From NCBI GenBank assembly GCA_031769625.1, contig JAUIMM010001600.1, positions 1 to 64,000 on the forward strand: a stretch of 64,000 bases of DNA, read 5' to 3'. Positions within the stretch are counted from its first letter, which is position 1; every line of letters starts with the position of its first letter. The notes below the pieces were generated by a model, which did no database searches, was not told where the DNA came from, and saw nothing but the letters and a program-made list of their open reading frames with translations. The position numbers and the translations under genes are program-made. Positions 19,652 through 29,413 of this stretch are shown here, in pieces. The stretch is from Taudactylus pleione. Taxonomy: Eukaryota; Chordata; Amphibia; Anura; Myobatrachidae.

Positions 19652-21781
19652 CAGTCAATACATGTAATCTCACACACACACACATCAGTAACTACATGTA
19701 ATCTCACACACATCAGTAACTACATGTAACCACACACACACACACATCAGTACCTACATGTAATCTCACACACACATCAGTAACTACACGTAATCTCACA
19801 CACACATCAGTAACTACATGTAATCACACACACACACATCAGTACCTACATGTAATCTCACACACACATCAGTAACTACACGTAATCTCACACACACATC
19901 AGTAACTACATGAAATCTCTCACACACACATCAGTAACTACATGTAATCTCACACACACACACACATCAGTAACTACATGTAATCTCACACACACACACA
20001 CACATCAGTAACTACATGTAATCTCACACACACACACACACACATCAGTAACTACATGTAATCACACACACACACACACATCAGTAACTACATGTAATCA
20101 CACACACATCAGTAACTACATGAAATCACACACACACACATCAGTAACGACATGTAATCTCACACACACACCCACATCAGTAACTACATGTAATCTCACA
20201 CACACACACACATCAGTAACTACATGTAATCTCACACACACACACATCAGTAACTACATGTAATCACACACACATCAGTAACTACATGTAATCACACACA
20301 CATCAGTAACTACATGTAATCACACACACACACACACACACATCAGTAACTACATGAAATCTCACACACACACACACATCAGTAACTACATGTAATCTCA
20401 CACACACACACATCAGTAACTACATGTAATCACACACACACACACACATCAGTACCTACATGTAATCTCACACACACATCAGTAACTACACGTAATCTCA
20501 CACACACATCAGTAGCTACATGTAATCTCACACACACATCAGTAGCTACATGTAATCTCACACACACACACATCAGTAACTACATGTAATCTCACACACA
20601 CACACACATCAGTAACTACATGTAATCACACACACATCAGTAACTACATGTAATCACACACACATCAGTAACTACATGTAATCACACACACACATCAGTA
20701 ACTACACGTAATCTCACACACACATCAGTAACTACATGTAATCTCACACACACACACACACACACACATCAGTAACTACATGTAATCTCACACACACACA
20801 CACACACATCAGTAACTACATGTAATCTCACACACACACATCAGTAACTACATGTAATCTCTCACACACACATCAGTAGCTACATGTAATCTCACACACA
20901 CACACATCAGTAGCTACATGTAATCTCACACACACACACACATCAGTAACTACATGTAATCTCACACACACATCAGTAACTACATGTAATCTCACACACA
21001 CATCAGTAACTACACGTAATCTCACACACACATCAGTAACTACATGTAATCTCACACACACACACACACATCAGTAACTACATGTAATCACACACACATC
21101 AGTAACTACATGTAATCACACACACATCAGTAACTACATGTAATCACACACACACACACACACACATCAGTAACTACATGAAATCTCACACACACACACA
21201 CACACACACATCAGTAACTACATGTAATCTCACACACACATCAGTACCTACACGTAATCTCACACACACATCAGTAACTACATGTAATCTCACACACACA
21301 CATCAGTAACTACACGTAATCTCTCTCACACACACACATCAGTAATTACATGTAATCTCACACACACACCAGTGACTACATGTAATCTCTCTCACACACA
21401 CATCAGTAACTACATCTCACACACACACACATCAGTAACTACATGTAATCTCACACACACACACACACATCAGTAACTACATGTAATCTCACACACACAC
21501 ACACATCAGTACCTACATGTAATCTCACACACACAACAGTAACTACACGTAATCTCACACACACATCAGTAGCTACATGTAATCTCACACACACACACAT
21601 CAGTAACTACATGTAATCACACACACACACACACACATCAGTAACTACATGTAATCACACACACATCAGTAACTACATGTAATCTCACACACACATCAGT
21701 AACTACATGTAATCTCACACACACACACATCAGTAACTACATGTAATCTCTCACACACACATCAGTAGCTACATGTAATCT

Positions 21782-21820
<39 letters not shown>

Positions 21821-22432
21821 CAGTAACTACATGTAATCTCACACACACACACACATCAGTAACTACATGTAATCTCACACACACACACACATCAGTAACT
21901 ACATGTAATCTCACACACACACACATCAGTAACTACATGTAATCTCACACACACACATCAGTAACTACATGTAATCTCTCACACACACATCAGTAACTAC
22001 ATGTAATCTCTCACACACACATCAGTAGCTACATGTAATCTCACACACACACACACACATCAGTAACTACATGTAATCTCACACACACATCAGTAACTAC
22101 ATGTAATCTCACACACACACATCAGTAACTACATGTAATCTCACACACACACACATCAGTAACTACATGTAATCTCTCACACACACATCAGTAGCTACAT
22201 GTAATCTCTCACACACACATCAGTAACTACATGTAATCTCTCACACACACATCAGTAACTACATGTAATCTCTCACACAGACACACATCAGTAACTACAT
22301 GTAATCTCACACACACACACACACACATCAGTAACTACATGTAATCTCACACACACATCAGTAACTACATGTAATCTCACACACACACACACATCAGTAA
22401 CTACATGTAATCTCACACACACACACACACAC
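1..22432. repeat. 22-kb CA-rich compound satellite (ATP2C2 last intron)
   Basis: Several hundred units (about 600 by my estimate) alternate a variable (CA)n tract with a 22-base core close to ATCAGTAACTACATGTAATC. Common core variants are TACACGTA, GTAGCTACATG, GTACCTACATG and CATGAAAT in place of CATGTAAT. Most cores contain the 8-bp palindrome TACATGTA. The variants are not random: blocks rich in CATGAAAT alternate with blocks rich in CATGTAAT, and long stretches recur as higher-order copies. The array begins before the window and ends at the C-rich edge near 22432. It lies upstream of the terminal ATP2C2 exon with no other exon visible between, so it sits in the last intron of that gene. 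Short open frames in it are products of the periodicity and are not genes. Confidence 0.95.
19585..19650. repeat. uninterrupted (CA)33 microsatellite
   Basis: This is the longest pure CA tract I see in the satellite, 66 bases without interruption. It is followed by a variant core that starts TCAGTCAATACATG. Most other units carry only 4 to 12 CA dinucleotides. Confidence 0.9.
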
Positions 22433-22563
22433 CCCCTCTCCCGCCGTTCCTAAATTTAGTAAATTACATGGAATTTTTACTACTTTTCCACTAAAGCAAA
22501 CAGCAGAGGTCGGTGTATTAGTATAATCCTCAGAACCTGACGTGTCAGTGCGTAATGCAGGTT
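22433..22563. other. unique spacer between two arrays
   Basis: Short non-repetitive stretch between the CA satellite and the 46-bp minisatellite. I see no exon, splice-site pair or conserved peptide on either strand. Confidence 0.6.
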
Positions 22564-23099
22564 CATGCGCTGTGTACTCGGGGTGACTCCTGCCTCAGAC
22601 TGCCCCATCCATGCGCTGTGTACTCGGGGTGACTCCTGCCTCAGACTGCCCCATCCATGCGCTGTGTACTCGGGGTGACTCCTGCCTCAGACTGCCCCAT
22701 CCATGCGCTGTGTACTCGGGGTGACTCCTGCCTCAGACTGCCCCATCCATGCGCTGTGTACTCGGGCTGACTCCTGCCTCAGACTGCCCCATCCATGCGC
22801 TGTGTACTCGGGGTGACTCCTGCCTCAGACTGCCCCATCCATGCGCTGTGTACTCGGGGTGACTCCTGCCTCAGACTGCCCCATCCATGCGCTGTGTACT
22901 CGGGGTGACTCCTGCCTCAGACTGCCCCATCCATGCGCTGTGTACTCGGGGTGACTCCTGCCTCAGACTGCCCCATCCATGCGCTGTGTACTCGGGGTGA
23001 CTCCTGCCTCAGACTGCCCCATCCATGCGCTGTGTACTCGGGGTGACTCCTGCCTCAGACTGCCCCGTCCATGCGCTGTGTACTCGGGGTGACGCCTGC
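22564..23099. repeat. 46-bp minisatellite, about 12 copies
   Basis: Units start CATGCGCTGTGTACTCGGGG and continue with GACTCCTGCCTCAGACTGCC. The unit start recurs at 22564, 22610, 22656 and on to 23070, an exact 46-base step. Units are almost identical, with single changes such as CGGGCTGAC near 22765 and CCGTCC near 23065. It lies in the last ATP2C2 intron. Confidence 0.95.
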
Positions 23100-23264
23100 A
23101 GAAGATTGCACCTTCTGTGATCAGGAACGGCTGACATTGGTTCTATAGCAGAAGTTACATTTGTAGTGCGCTGTAGCATCAAACAGTGATGTAATGTCCC
23201 CAATGCAATAAGATAAATATACCTGTATACAATATGTCTTGAATAGCTTTCTGTATGCAACTAA

Positions 23265-23827
23265 GGCCCTCATTCAGAGCCGCTCGTTCGTTCTGACTGA
23301 TGTTCGCACAACTGCGCATGCGCGAACCAGTCAGTGCGGCCGAAAATCGTGTGCTCGCTATATAGCGGATGCCTGCTATTTTGAGTGACAGGAGGAGGCG
23401 TATGTGGGTGGTAACAGGGGAAGGTGCTTGAAAACGGGGAGTGGAGATCCGATCGCAGGCGTGCTTAAAGGTCAAAACGGGCGTTTTATGGGTGTGCATA
23501 ATTAATACAGCAGCGTCATTGACCACGTCACTGGGTTATTTTTTACTCAGAACTGCTCGCAAAATAGCGGTAGGAAAAACCAACCACAAGAATAGCGAGC
23601 AGTTCATACGCTGATCGATGTACTCGATTAATCTAATAAATAGCGGACATGACGTATGGTGCGAGCGGTAAGGGGGCGTATTTTTCAAAATTACAACCGC
23701 AAGTTTAGCTCGCTCGTTCAGACTTAGAGGCGTGAACAGACCGCAAAGTGCGAACGGTCCATTTGAATAGCCACCCCTTTTTAGAAAACGAACGACCGCA
23801 AATTGCGAGCGGCTTTGAATCAGGTCC
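23265..23827. mobile_element. PIF/Harbinger-like MITE, 563 bp
   Basis: The left end reads GGCCCTCATTCAGAGCCGCT and the reverse complement of the right end reads GGACCTGATTCAAAGCCGCT, a terminal inverted repeat of 20 or more bases. Both ends are flanked by TAA (23262-23264 and 23828-23830), matching the TWA target duplication of PIF/Harbinger elements. The interior has inverted GCGAGC/GCTCGC motifs and no transposase frame, so it is non-autonomous. It ends only 95 bp before the acceptor of the last ATP2C2 exon. Confidence 0.8.
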
Positions 23828-23922
23828 TAATTCCCCTATTCATGGAGAAATACTGATGATAATTATATTGTTATTTAAACTACATTATTATAACTTTTTA
23901 TTTTTATCACTCTCTTCGGCAG

Positions 23923-24041
23923 ATCTCCTCTTCCTAACTGGTCTGGCGTCCTCAGTGTTCGTAGTGTCTGAACTAATAAAGTTTTGTGAGCAGTGTTGTT
24001 GCCGTAAGAAAACCGTGAAAGTTTTGGAAGAAGATATTTAA
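23923..24041 (+). CDS. ATP2C2: ATP2C2 terminal coding exon (SPCA2 Ca2+/Mn2+ ATPase, C-terminus)
   Basis: The exon follows a pyrimidine-rich acceptor ending TTCGGCAG at 23922 and ends at a TAA stop (24039-24041). It is entered in phase 1: two bases complete an Asp codon, then 38 codons follow. The peptide LLFLTGLASSVFVVSELIKF resembles the last transmembrane helix of vertebrate SPCA2, and the tail CEQCCCRKKT...LEEDI is the cytosolic end. From memory, human SPCA2 has LTGLASSVF here and a tail ending EDV, whereas the paralogue SPCA1 (ATP2C1) lacks the LTGLASSVF form, so ATP2C2 is preferred. The protein is a Golgi/secretory-pathway P-type pump for Ca2+ and Mn2+. Earlier exons lie outside the window. 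The opposed MEAK7 gene downstream fits the vertebrate gene order. Confidence 0.88.
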
Positions 24042-24330
24042 ACAGAGGCGGTCAGCGGTGTTACTCGTCACCCCGTCCTCGCAGACCCTATGATGTGACC
24101 TCCCACCTCACTTGCCAATGCGCCGATGGCTATATTACGTATTTATGTAACGTTCATACTACTGCGTTTTATGGAAAAAACAAACTTTATAAACATGTAT
24201 CAGGCATGTTTACCGGAGAGACACATCGCGCGTTTCTGATCAACCAACAAAAAATAATAATTCCCTCCATCATCGTTTTTTTGTACTTTACAATTCATTT
24301 GAGAATAAAGACTAATCATTTTATTTTTTA
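24042..24330 (+). other. ATP2C2: ATP2C2 3' UTR with poly(A) signal
   Basis: AT-rich sequence after the stop codon. A canonical AATAAA lies at 24304-24309, followed by a T-rich stretch, so cleavage is expected a little after 24320. The end is inferred from the signal; there is no transcript evidence. Confidence 0.6.
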
Positions 24331-25036
24331 AATAAGGACAACAGAAGTGTCGCGATTTACTATACACAAGAGGATTAATGTCTTCTGTATATACAGCCCT
24401 GCCCCCTGCTGGCTGACTGTAGCGGTGCACCTGTCACAGACACAGTACAGCTAGATATAATGTACCGGGGACCATTCATGTGGGTGCAGCCTATCGATTT
24501 ACTAGGAACTAGTGACCTCACTGAGGCACGAGGCACTTCATGGTCACCAGCTTCAAGTGAACTTACAGGTTACCATGGGTAAATGCACAACATGGCTGCC
24601 TCTATGTCCAGGACAACTAGTCGGGTACAAACGGGAGAGGGGCAGTAGGTCACCCCCAGCTATACTATATACAGGTGGGGGGTGTAGGGCTAGAGGTAAT
24701 TCTCCTGAAGTTCCTGCTCTTAGTCACAAGTAACTATTAATAGGAGATGGAGGTAGCGCACGTTGATGCCGGTATGAGACAGCGGATAAATCAGCGAGCG
24801 ATTACCGGAAGACGTTACGGGGTAACTCAGACACAGCACAAGTTCTACTCAATAAATATTCACATTTTATTTTGGATTGGGTAAAAAGCAGAATGACCAA
24901 CAAGCAAACAATGGGAACGCGGAGATATATATATGTGTTATACACTCACCACAGAACAGGGGCATGAAGGAAGGCTGGGGCAGCAGGTTAGGGAGTATGG
25001 CCCAGGGCACCTGCTACATTTACTGAGCTAAACTGT
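24331..25036. other. intergenic sequence, nothing recognised
   Basis: Non-repetitive sequence between the ATP2C2 3' end and the palindromic MITE. Short open frames on both strands show no recognisable domain and no splice-site context. Confidence 0.5.
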
Positions 25037-25210
25037 GGGGTAGATTTACTAAGGCTTCTAAAACAGACAAGTGGTGTTACTCATAGCAACCAATCATATT
25101 ATGTCTATCATTTTCTAGGATGCAATAGAGAAATGATAGACAGAATCTGATTGGCTGCTATGGGTAACACCTCAACTTGACTGTTCTAGAAGCTTTAGTA
25201 AATCTACCCC
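25037..25210. mobile_element. palindromic MITE with X-box-like arms (copy 1)
   Basis: Two arms, GGGGTAGATTTACTAAGGCT and its near complement ending AGTAAATCTACCCC, fold around a centre near 25125. Each arm carries a degraded copy of the motif that is perfect in copy 2 (GTTRCC-CAT-AGYAAC type). There is no coding capacity. It is the same family as the element at 48304-48480. Confidence 0.75.
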
Positions 25211-25274
25211 TAGAAGTGGTAAATTCCCCCCATAGATGTAGATAAAACGTGTATAAGACACAGAGGGACAACGC

Positions 25275-25401
25275 ACATACTGCAGGTCACAACATACATA
25301 CTGCAGGTCACAACACACATACTGCAGGTCACAACATACATACTGCAGGTCACAACATACATACTGCAGGTCACAACACACATACTGCAGGTCACAACAT
25401 A
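25275..25401. repeat. 21-bp minisatellite, about 6 copies
   Basis: TGCAGGTCAC recurs at 25281, 25302, 25323, 25344, 25365 and 25386, a 21-base step. Diverged copies (CCTGCACCTCGCAGCCTACA) continue after 27789, so the Tc1 element appears to have inserted into this array. Confidence 0.85.
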
Positions 25402-26309
25402 CACTACCGTTCAAAAGTTTTGGGTCACTTAGAAATTTCCTTATTTTTGAAAGAAAAGCACTGCGTTTTTTTTCAATGAAGATAACATTAAATTAATCAG
25501 AAATACACTCTATACATCTATACATTGTTAATGTGGTAAATGACTATACTAGCTGCAAACGTCTGGTTTATAAAGGAATATCTACATAGGTGTATAGAGG
25601 CCCATTTCCAGCAACCATCACTGCTGTGTTCTAATGGTACATTGTGTTTGCTAAGCGCGTTAGAAGACTAATGGATGATTAGAAAACCCTTGTGCAATTA
25701 TGTTAGCACAGCTGAAAACGGGTTTGCTCGTTAGAGAAGCTATAAAACTGGCCTTCCTTTGAGCTAGTTGAGTATCTGAAGCATCACATTTGTTGGTTCG
25801 ATTATACTCTCCAAATGGCCAGAAAAAGAGAACTTTCATGTGAAACTCGACAGTCTGTTCTTGTTCTTAGAAATGAAGGCTATTCCATGCGAGAAATTGC
25901 CAAGTAACTGAACATTTCCTACAACGGTGTGTACTACGCCCTTCAGAGAACAGCACAAACGGGCTCTAACTAGAGTAGAAAGAGAAGTGCGAGGCCCCGG
26001 TGCACAACTGTGCAAGAAGACAAGTACATTAGAGTCTCTAGTATGAGGAATAGATGCCTCACAGGTCCTTAACTGGCAGCTTCATGAAATGGTCCCCGCA
26101 AAACGCCAGTGTCAACGTCTACAGTGAAGAGGCGACTCCGGGATGCTGGCCTTCTAGGCAGAGTGGCAAAGAAAAAGCCATATCTGAGACTGGCCAATAA
26201 AAGGAAAATATTAATATGGGCAAAAGAACAGACATTTTACAGAGGAAGATTGGAAAAAAGTGTTATGGACAGACAAATCCAAGTTTGAGGTGTTTGGATC
26301 ACACAGAAG

Positions 26310-26858
26310 GGAATCGGTATGTAATACCGCCGGCTGCATGGCCGGCAGTTCGAATCCCGGCAGCGTCAGGCCGACAGAGGAACAGATCCCAGCAGCGGCA
26401 GCCCGACAGCGCTGGAACTCCCGATCGTCCCCAGGTAAGGATGAACTAACCTACCCCCCTAACCCTCCCTTATGGGTGCCTAACCCCCCCCCCCCCTTTC
26501 CCGCTGCCTAAACCTAAGTACTGGGGGTGCCTAACCCTCCCCCCCCCCTAGCCTAACCCTAACTTCCCCCCGGGGGTGCCTAACCCTCCCTCCCCCTAGC
26601 CTAGCCCTAACCTCCCGGGGGGGGGGGGGTGCCTAACCCTAAGTCCCCCCTGGGAACCCTAAACCTAACCCTTCCCCCCACGCAGCTGTCCGCTCACGGC
26701 GCCCGGCATCCCTTCAAATCGGGGCGCCAGTCTCCCGGCGTCGGTAACATGCCAGGCATCTACATCTAGACGCCGGTCATTTCACCCTCGCCGCGATATG
26801 ACAGTCGGGAAGCCGGCAGTCGGTATAATGTCAGCCGGCTTCCCGATTGCATCCCCAT
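26310..26858. mobile_element. GC-rich MITE with CCTAACCC tracts (copy A, inside Tc1)
   Basis: This 549-bp block interrupts the Tc1 transposase exactly between two conserved protein segments. AGAAG stands at both edges (26305-26309 and 26859-26863) and may be the target duplication. The ends are rich in GCCGGC and CCCGGC palindromes. The core is polypyrimidine with many CCTAACCCT motifs and G runs. Shared motifs such as CCCGATCGTCC plus the CCTAACCC core relate it to 55815-56475; 29668-29935 is a more distant relative. Confidence 0.7.
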
Positions 26859-27270
26859 AGAAGAACTTTTGTGAGACGCAGAACAAGTGAAAAGATGCTG
26901 GAAGAGTGCCTGACGCCATCTGTCACGCATGGTGGAGGTAATGTGATGGTCTGGTGCTGGTAAAGTGGGAGATTTGTACAAGGTAAAAGGGATTTTGAAT
27001 ACGGAAGGCTCACACTCCATTTTGCAACGCCATGCCATATCCTGTGTACAGCGCTTGATTGGAGCCAATTTCCTCCTCCAACAGGACAATGACCCAAAGC
27101 GCACCTCCAAATTATGCAAGAACTATTTAGGGAAGAAGCAGGCAGCCGGTATTCTGTCTGTAATGGAGTGGCCAGCGCAGTCACCAGATCTCAACCCCAT
27201 TGGGCTGTTGTGGGAGCAGCTTGACCGTATGGTACGCAAGAAGTGCCCATCAAGCCAATCCAACTTGTGG

Positions 27271-27530
27271 GAGGTGCTTCAGGAAGCGTGGGGTGGGAGG
27301 TGCTTCAGGAAGCGCGGGGTGGGAGGTGCTTCAGGAAGCGCGGGGTGGGAGGTGCTTCAGGAAGCGCGGGGTGGGAGGTGCTTCAGGAAGCGTGGGGTGG
27401 GAGGTGCTTCAGGAAGCGTGGGGTGGGAGGTGCTTCAGGAAGCGCGCGGTGGGAGGTGCTTCAGGAAGCGCGGGGTGGGAGGTGCTTCAGGAAGCGTGGG
27501 GTGGGAGGTGCTTCAGGAAGCGTGGGGTGA
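27271..27530 (+). repeat. 26-bp expansion inside the Tc1 transposase, 10 copies
   Basis: GAGGTGCTTCAGGAAGCG recurs every 26 bases from 27271 to 27505. It duplicates the transposase codons for EVLQEAWG. Nine extra copies add 234 bases, a multiple of three, so the original frame resumes after the array (DISSDYLNKVTAR) even though each single unit shifts frame. Confidence 0.9.
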
Positions 27531-27789
27531 CATTTCTTCAGATTACCTCAACAAAGTAACAGCTAGATGCCAAAGGTCTGCGATGCTGTAATTGCTGCAA
27601 AAGGAGCATTCTCTGACGAGAGCAAAGTTTGAAGGACAAAATTATTATTTCAAATATCATTATTTCTAACCTTGCCAATGTCCTGACTATATGTTCTATT
27701 TATTTTGCAACTCATTTGTTAATAAAAGTCAGTTTTCATGTAAAACACAAAATTGTCTGGGTGACCACAAACTTTTGAACGGTAGTGTA

Positions 27790-29299
27790 CACCCTGCACC
27801 TCGCAGCCTACACCCCGCACGTCACAAGTTCTGTCAGTGCATGGAAACGCCTGCATCCGCATGGTAATATATCTCACACCTGTACAGAACGGGCAGCGCT
27901 GGTCACAGAGGAAGAGGGCTCCTAGGACTGAATGGGAGGAGCCAATTGTTCTTCCCGGGGGCCCTCGCCCAGTACATACGCTATATGGCCGGCTCCGCCG
28001 TGTAATGTGTAATTATGCAGAATACAATTAATAGAATAAAACAAATGGCGATAACACTAGTGTATGAGAGCACAGATGTTAGGACAGTGCCAACGTTTGT
28101 TAATGAAAAGGAAGCAGTCACTTACACACAGGGGGGCGGCCATGTTGTTGTGGCCTGTTACTAGCACATAGACCTGAGTGATGTCACAAGCTCCTGATAG
28201 ACTTCACATTCGCAGATGGCGGTTCAGCTTGTGGAATGGCTGCCTCCGCTGTGTGTGACTGATGGGTACATGTTATAGAGGATCACATGACCCACAGGGC
28301 AAAGGACAAGTAAACAGATTACAATTATTACTATAATCCTCCCTTTTCCAAATATATTCCTCGTTGTGCTCTGCTACATCCTCCCATCAGCTGATCGTCT
28401 TCACTGCTCGCCCCTCTGCCAGGCGATGGGGAGCGAGGTGCACGATGCCTCTCACAGATCCCTGTTTGGTAACATTTGCAGCCGTTAGTATCTCCCTGTG
28501 AGAAGGCACGAGGCACACCCTGCAGTGTCTGGACGCCTCGCTCCCCGGACCCAGGAGAGGCACAGTACGGGCAGTGCACGCTGTCAGCTGTGGGGGGTGG
28601 AGAGGAGGACAGCTGAGAGTAGAGAATTGGTTTCTCCAGCAGAGCTTCTGCTAAAGGCACATCCATGGCACGAGCAATATTACATGTGCAGTAACACACA
28701 TAACTAATACATAGTTATTCCCACTGGTCTTAAGGTTACACAATAGATCATCATATTTGGCAGCACAGTTCTAAACACGTCACGTGACGCACCAGACCAT
28801 CTTTTGACGCGCCAGCCCATCATGTGACGCGCCGGTGATCCAAACGGGAGAAGTAAAAAAATTGGCATAAAAAAAAAAAAAAATATCCACCTGAAGTTAT
28901 AAAACTATAGATTTGAAGCTGGGAGTCATACAGAGAGCTGAGAGCGCCTCCTAGTGGTGATAGCAGGGAAAGCGGCTGCTGCACCCAGAAAAGGCCAAAG
29001 AGTAAAATCTTTAGATTATAAAACAATGATAAAGTGAATATTAATAATCTATATGTGCAGCAGGGAAGGCAGAGAAATGGCCGCCTTCTATCAATGCTTT
29101 CCCTCTACATAAAGCTGGAGCCCGGTCAGTCCTGGTCCTGGATTTATAGGAACCTGAGAACGTTCCTGCGCTGGAGCAGAGCAGCCGGTATAAGCTGTGA
29201 GGTATCTGTATAATGTTTCTGCCTTTATAATAACCGGACGTAGGTGACATCAGAGAGTCAGTTACTGGTACAGATCACCTCCGTCCTGGTACGTGGCCT
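27790..29299. other. intergenic / presumed MEAK7 3' UTR, no gene recognised
   Basis: Lies between the broken Tc1 element and the MEAK7 stop codon. The part nearest 29299 is presumably the MEAK7 3' UTR (- strand), but I see no AATAAA or ATTAAA on that strand to fix its end. An A14 run lies near 28870. Open frames of up to 122 codons around 28331-28707 show no recognisable domain. Confidence 0.45.
28785..28840. repeat. 20-bp short tandem repeat, about 2.5 copies
   Basis: TGACGCACCAGACCATCTTT and its variants begin at 28785, 28805 and 28825. CpG-rich, in the tail-to-tail intergenic region. Confidence 0.7.
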
Positions 29300-29413
29300 C
29301 TAGTCGTCTTCCTCCTTCGTCCTCAAGCCGTCGCTCTGGCGAGTGCGTCCGGTCATTTCCAGCAGCGCCCGGGCCTCGGGGTCCGCATCCAGGATGCTCT
29401 TTTTGGTTTTGGC
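29300..29413 (-). CDS. MEAK7: MEAK7 coding exon 7 (residues 420-456 and stop)
   Basis: The acceptor TTGCATTTAG ends at 29414. The exon reads AKTKKSILDADPEARALLEM, then TGRTRQSDGLRTKEEDD, and stops at TAG (29300-29302). The block KSILDADPEA is characteristic of the MEAK7 C-terminus. 38 codons including the stop. Confidence 0.95.
   Translation of the reverse strand, partial: AKTKKSILDADPEARALLEMTGRTRQSDGLRTKEEDD

Larger units (their letters stand above)
25815..27660 (+). pseudogene. Tc1-like transposase pseudogene
   Basis: The frame opens at ATG 25815 with MARKRELSCETRQSVLVLRN, a paired-like helix-turn-helix start, but meets a TAA after REIAK. Further stops and frameshifts follow. Conserved pieces are WTDKSKFEVFGS before the MITE insertion, RRTSEKMLEECLTPS after it, LLQQDNDPKRTS (second catalytic Asp) and SPDLNPIG. 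The last should read NPIE: the third catalytic acidic residue of the DD34E triad is Gly (GGG, 27202-27204). The late part, 26965-27591, is still open for 208 codons. Stops, an insertion and a lost catalytic residue make it non-functional. Confidence 0.9.
25402..27787 (+). mobile_element. Tc1/mariner element, inactive, 2.4 kb with insertions
   Basis: The ends CACTACCGTTCAAAAGTTT and AAACTTTTGAACGGTAGTG are inverted repeats flanked by TA on both sides (25400-25401 and 27788-27789), the Tc1/mariner target duplication. The inverted repeats are short, about 25-30 bases. The element is longer than the usual 1.2-1.6 kb because of a 549-bp MITE inside the transposase (26310-26858) and a 26-bp tandem expansion near its 3' end (27271-27530). 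It lies between ATP2C2 and MEAK7. Confidence 0.9.

Noticed and set aside
1..22432. Regular repeats with variable spacers, resembling a CRISPR layout
   Set aside because: The variable parts are only CA dinucleotide runs, the repeat core drifts, the host is eukaryotic and there are no cas genes.
23009..23526. Overlapping 83- and 115-codon frames on the - strand
   Set aside because: They read through the 46-bp minisatellite and the Harbinger MITE on the strand opposite ATP2C2; no similarity to known proteins.
26348..26358. GTTCGAATCCC, a perfect-looking tRNA B box
   Set aside because: Flanking bases do not form a T-arm stem and there is no A box or cloverleaf upstream. It is part of the GC-rich MITE end. 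A tRNA-derived SINE origin was considered but not supported.
26620..26640. CCTAACCC tracts read as an interstitial telomere
   Set aside because: Steps are irregular (CCTAACCCTCCC, CCTAAACCTAAC) and confined to one MITE family, so it is not a telomere fusion.
28331..28707. 122-codon (-) and 69-codon (+) overlapping frames in the intergenic region
   Set aside because: No recognisable domain, no splice or promoter context, and overlapping frames on both strands. More likely chance in GC-rich sequence.
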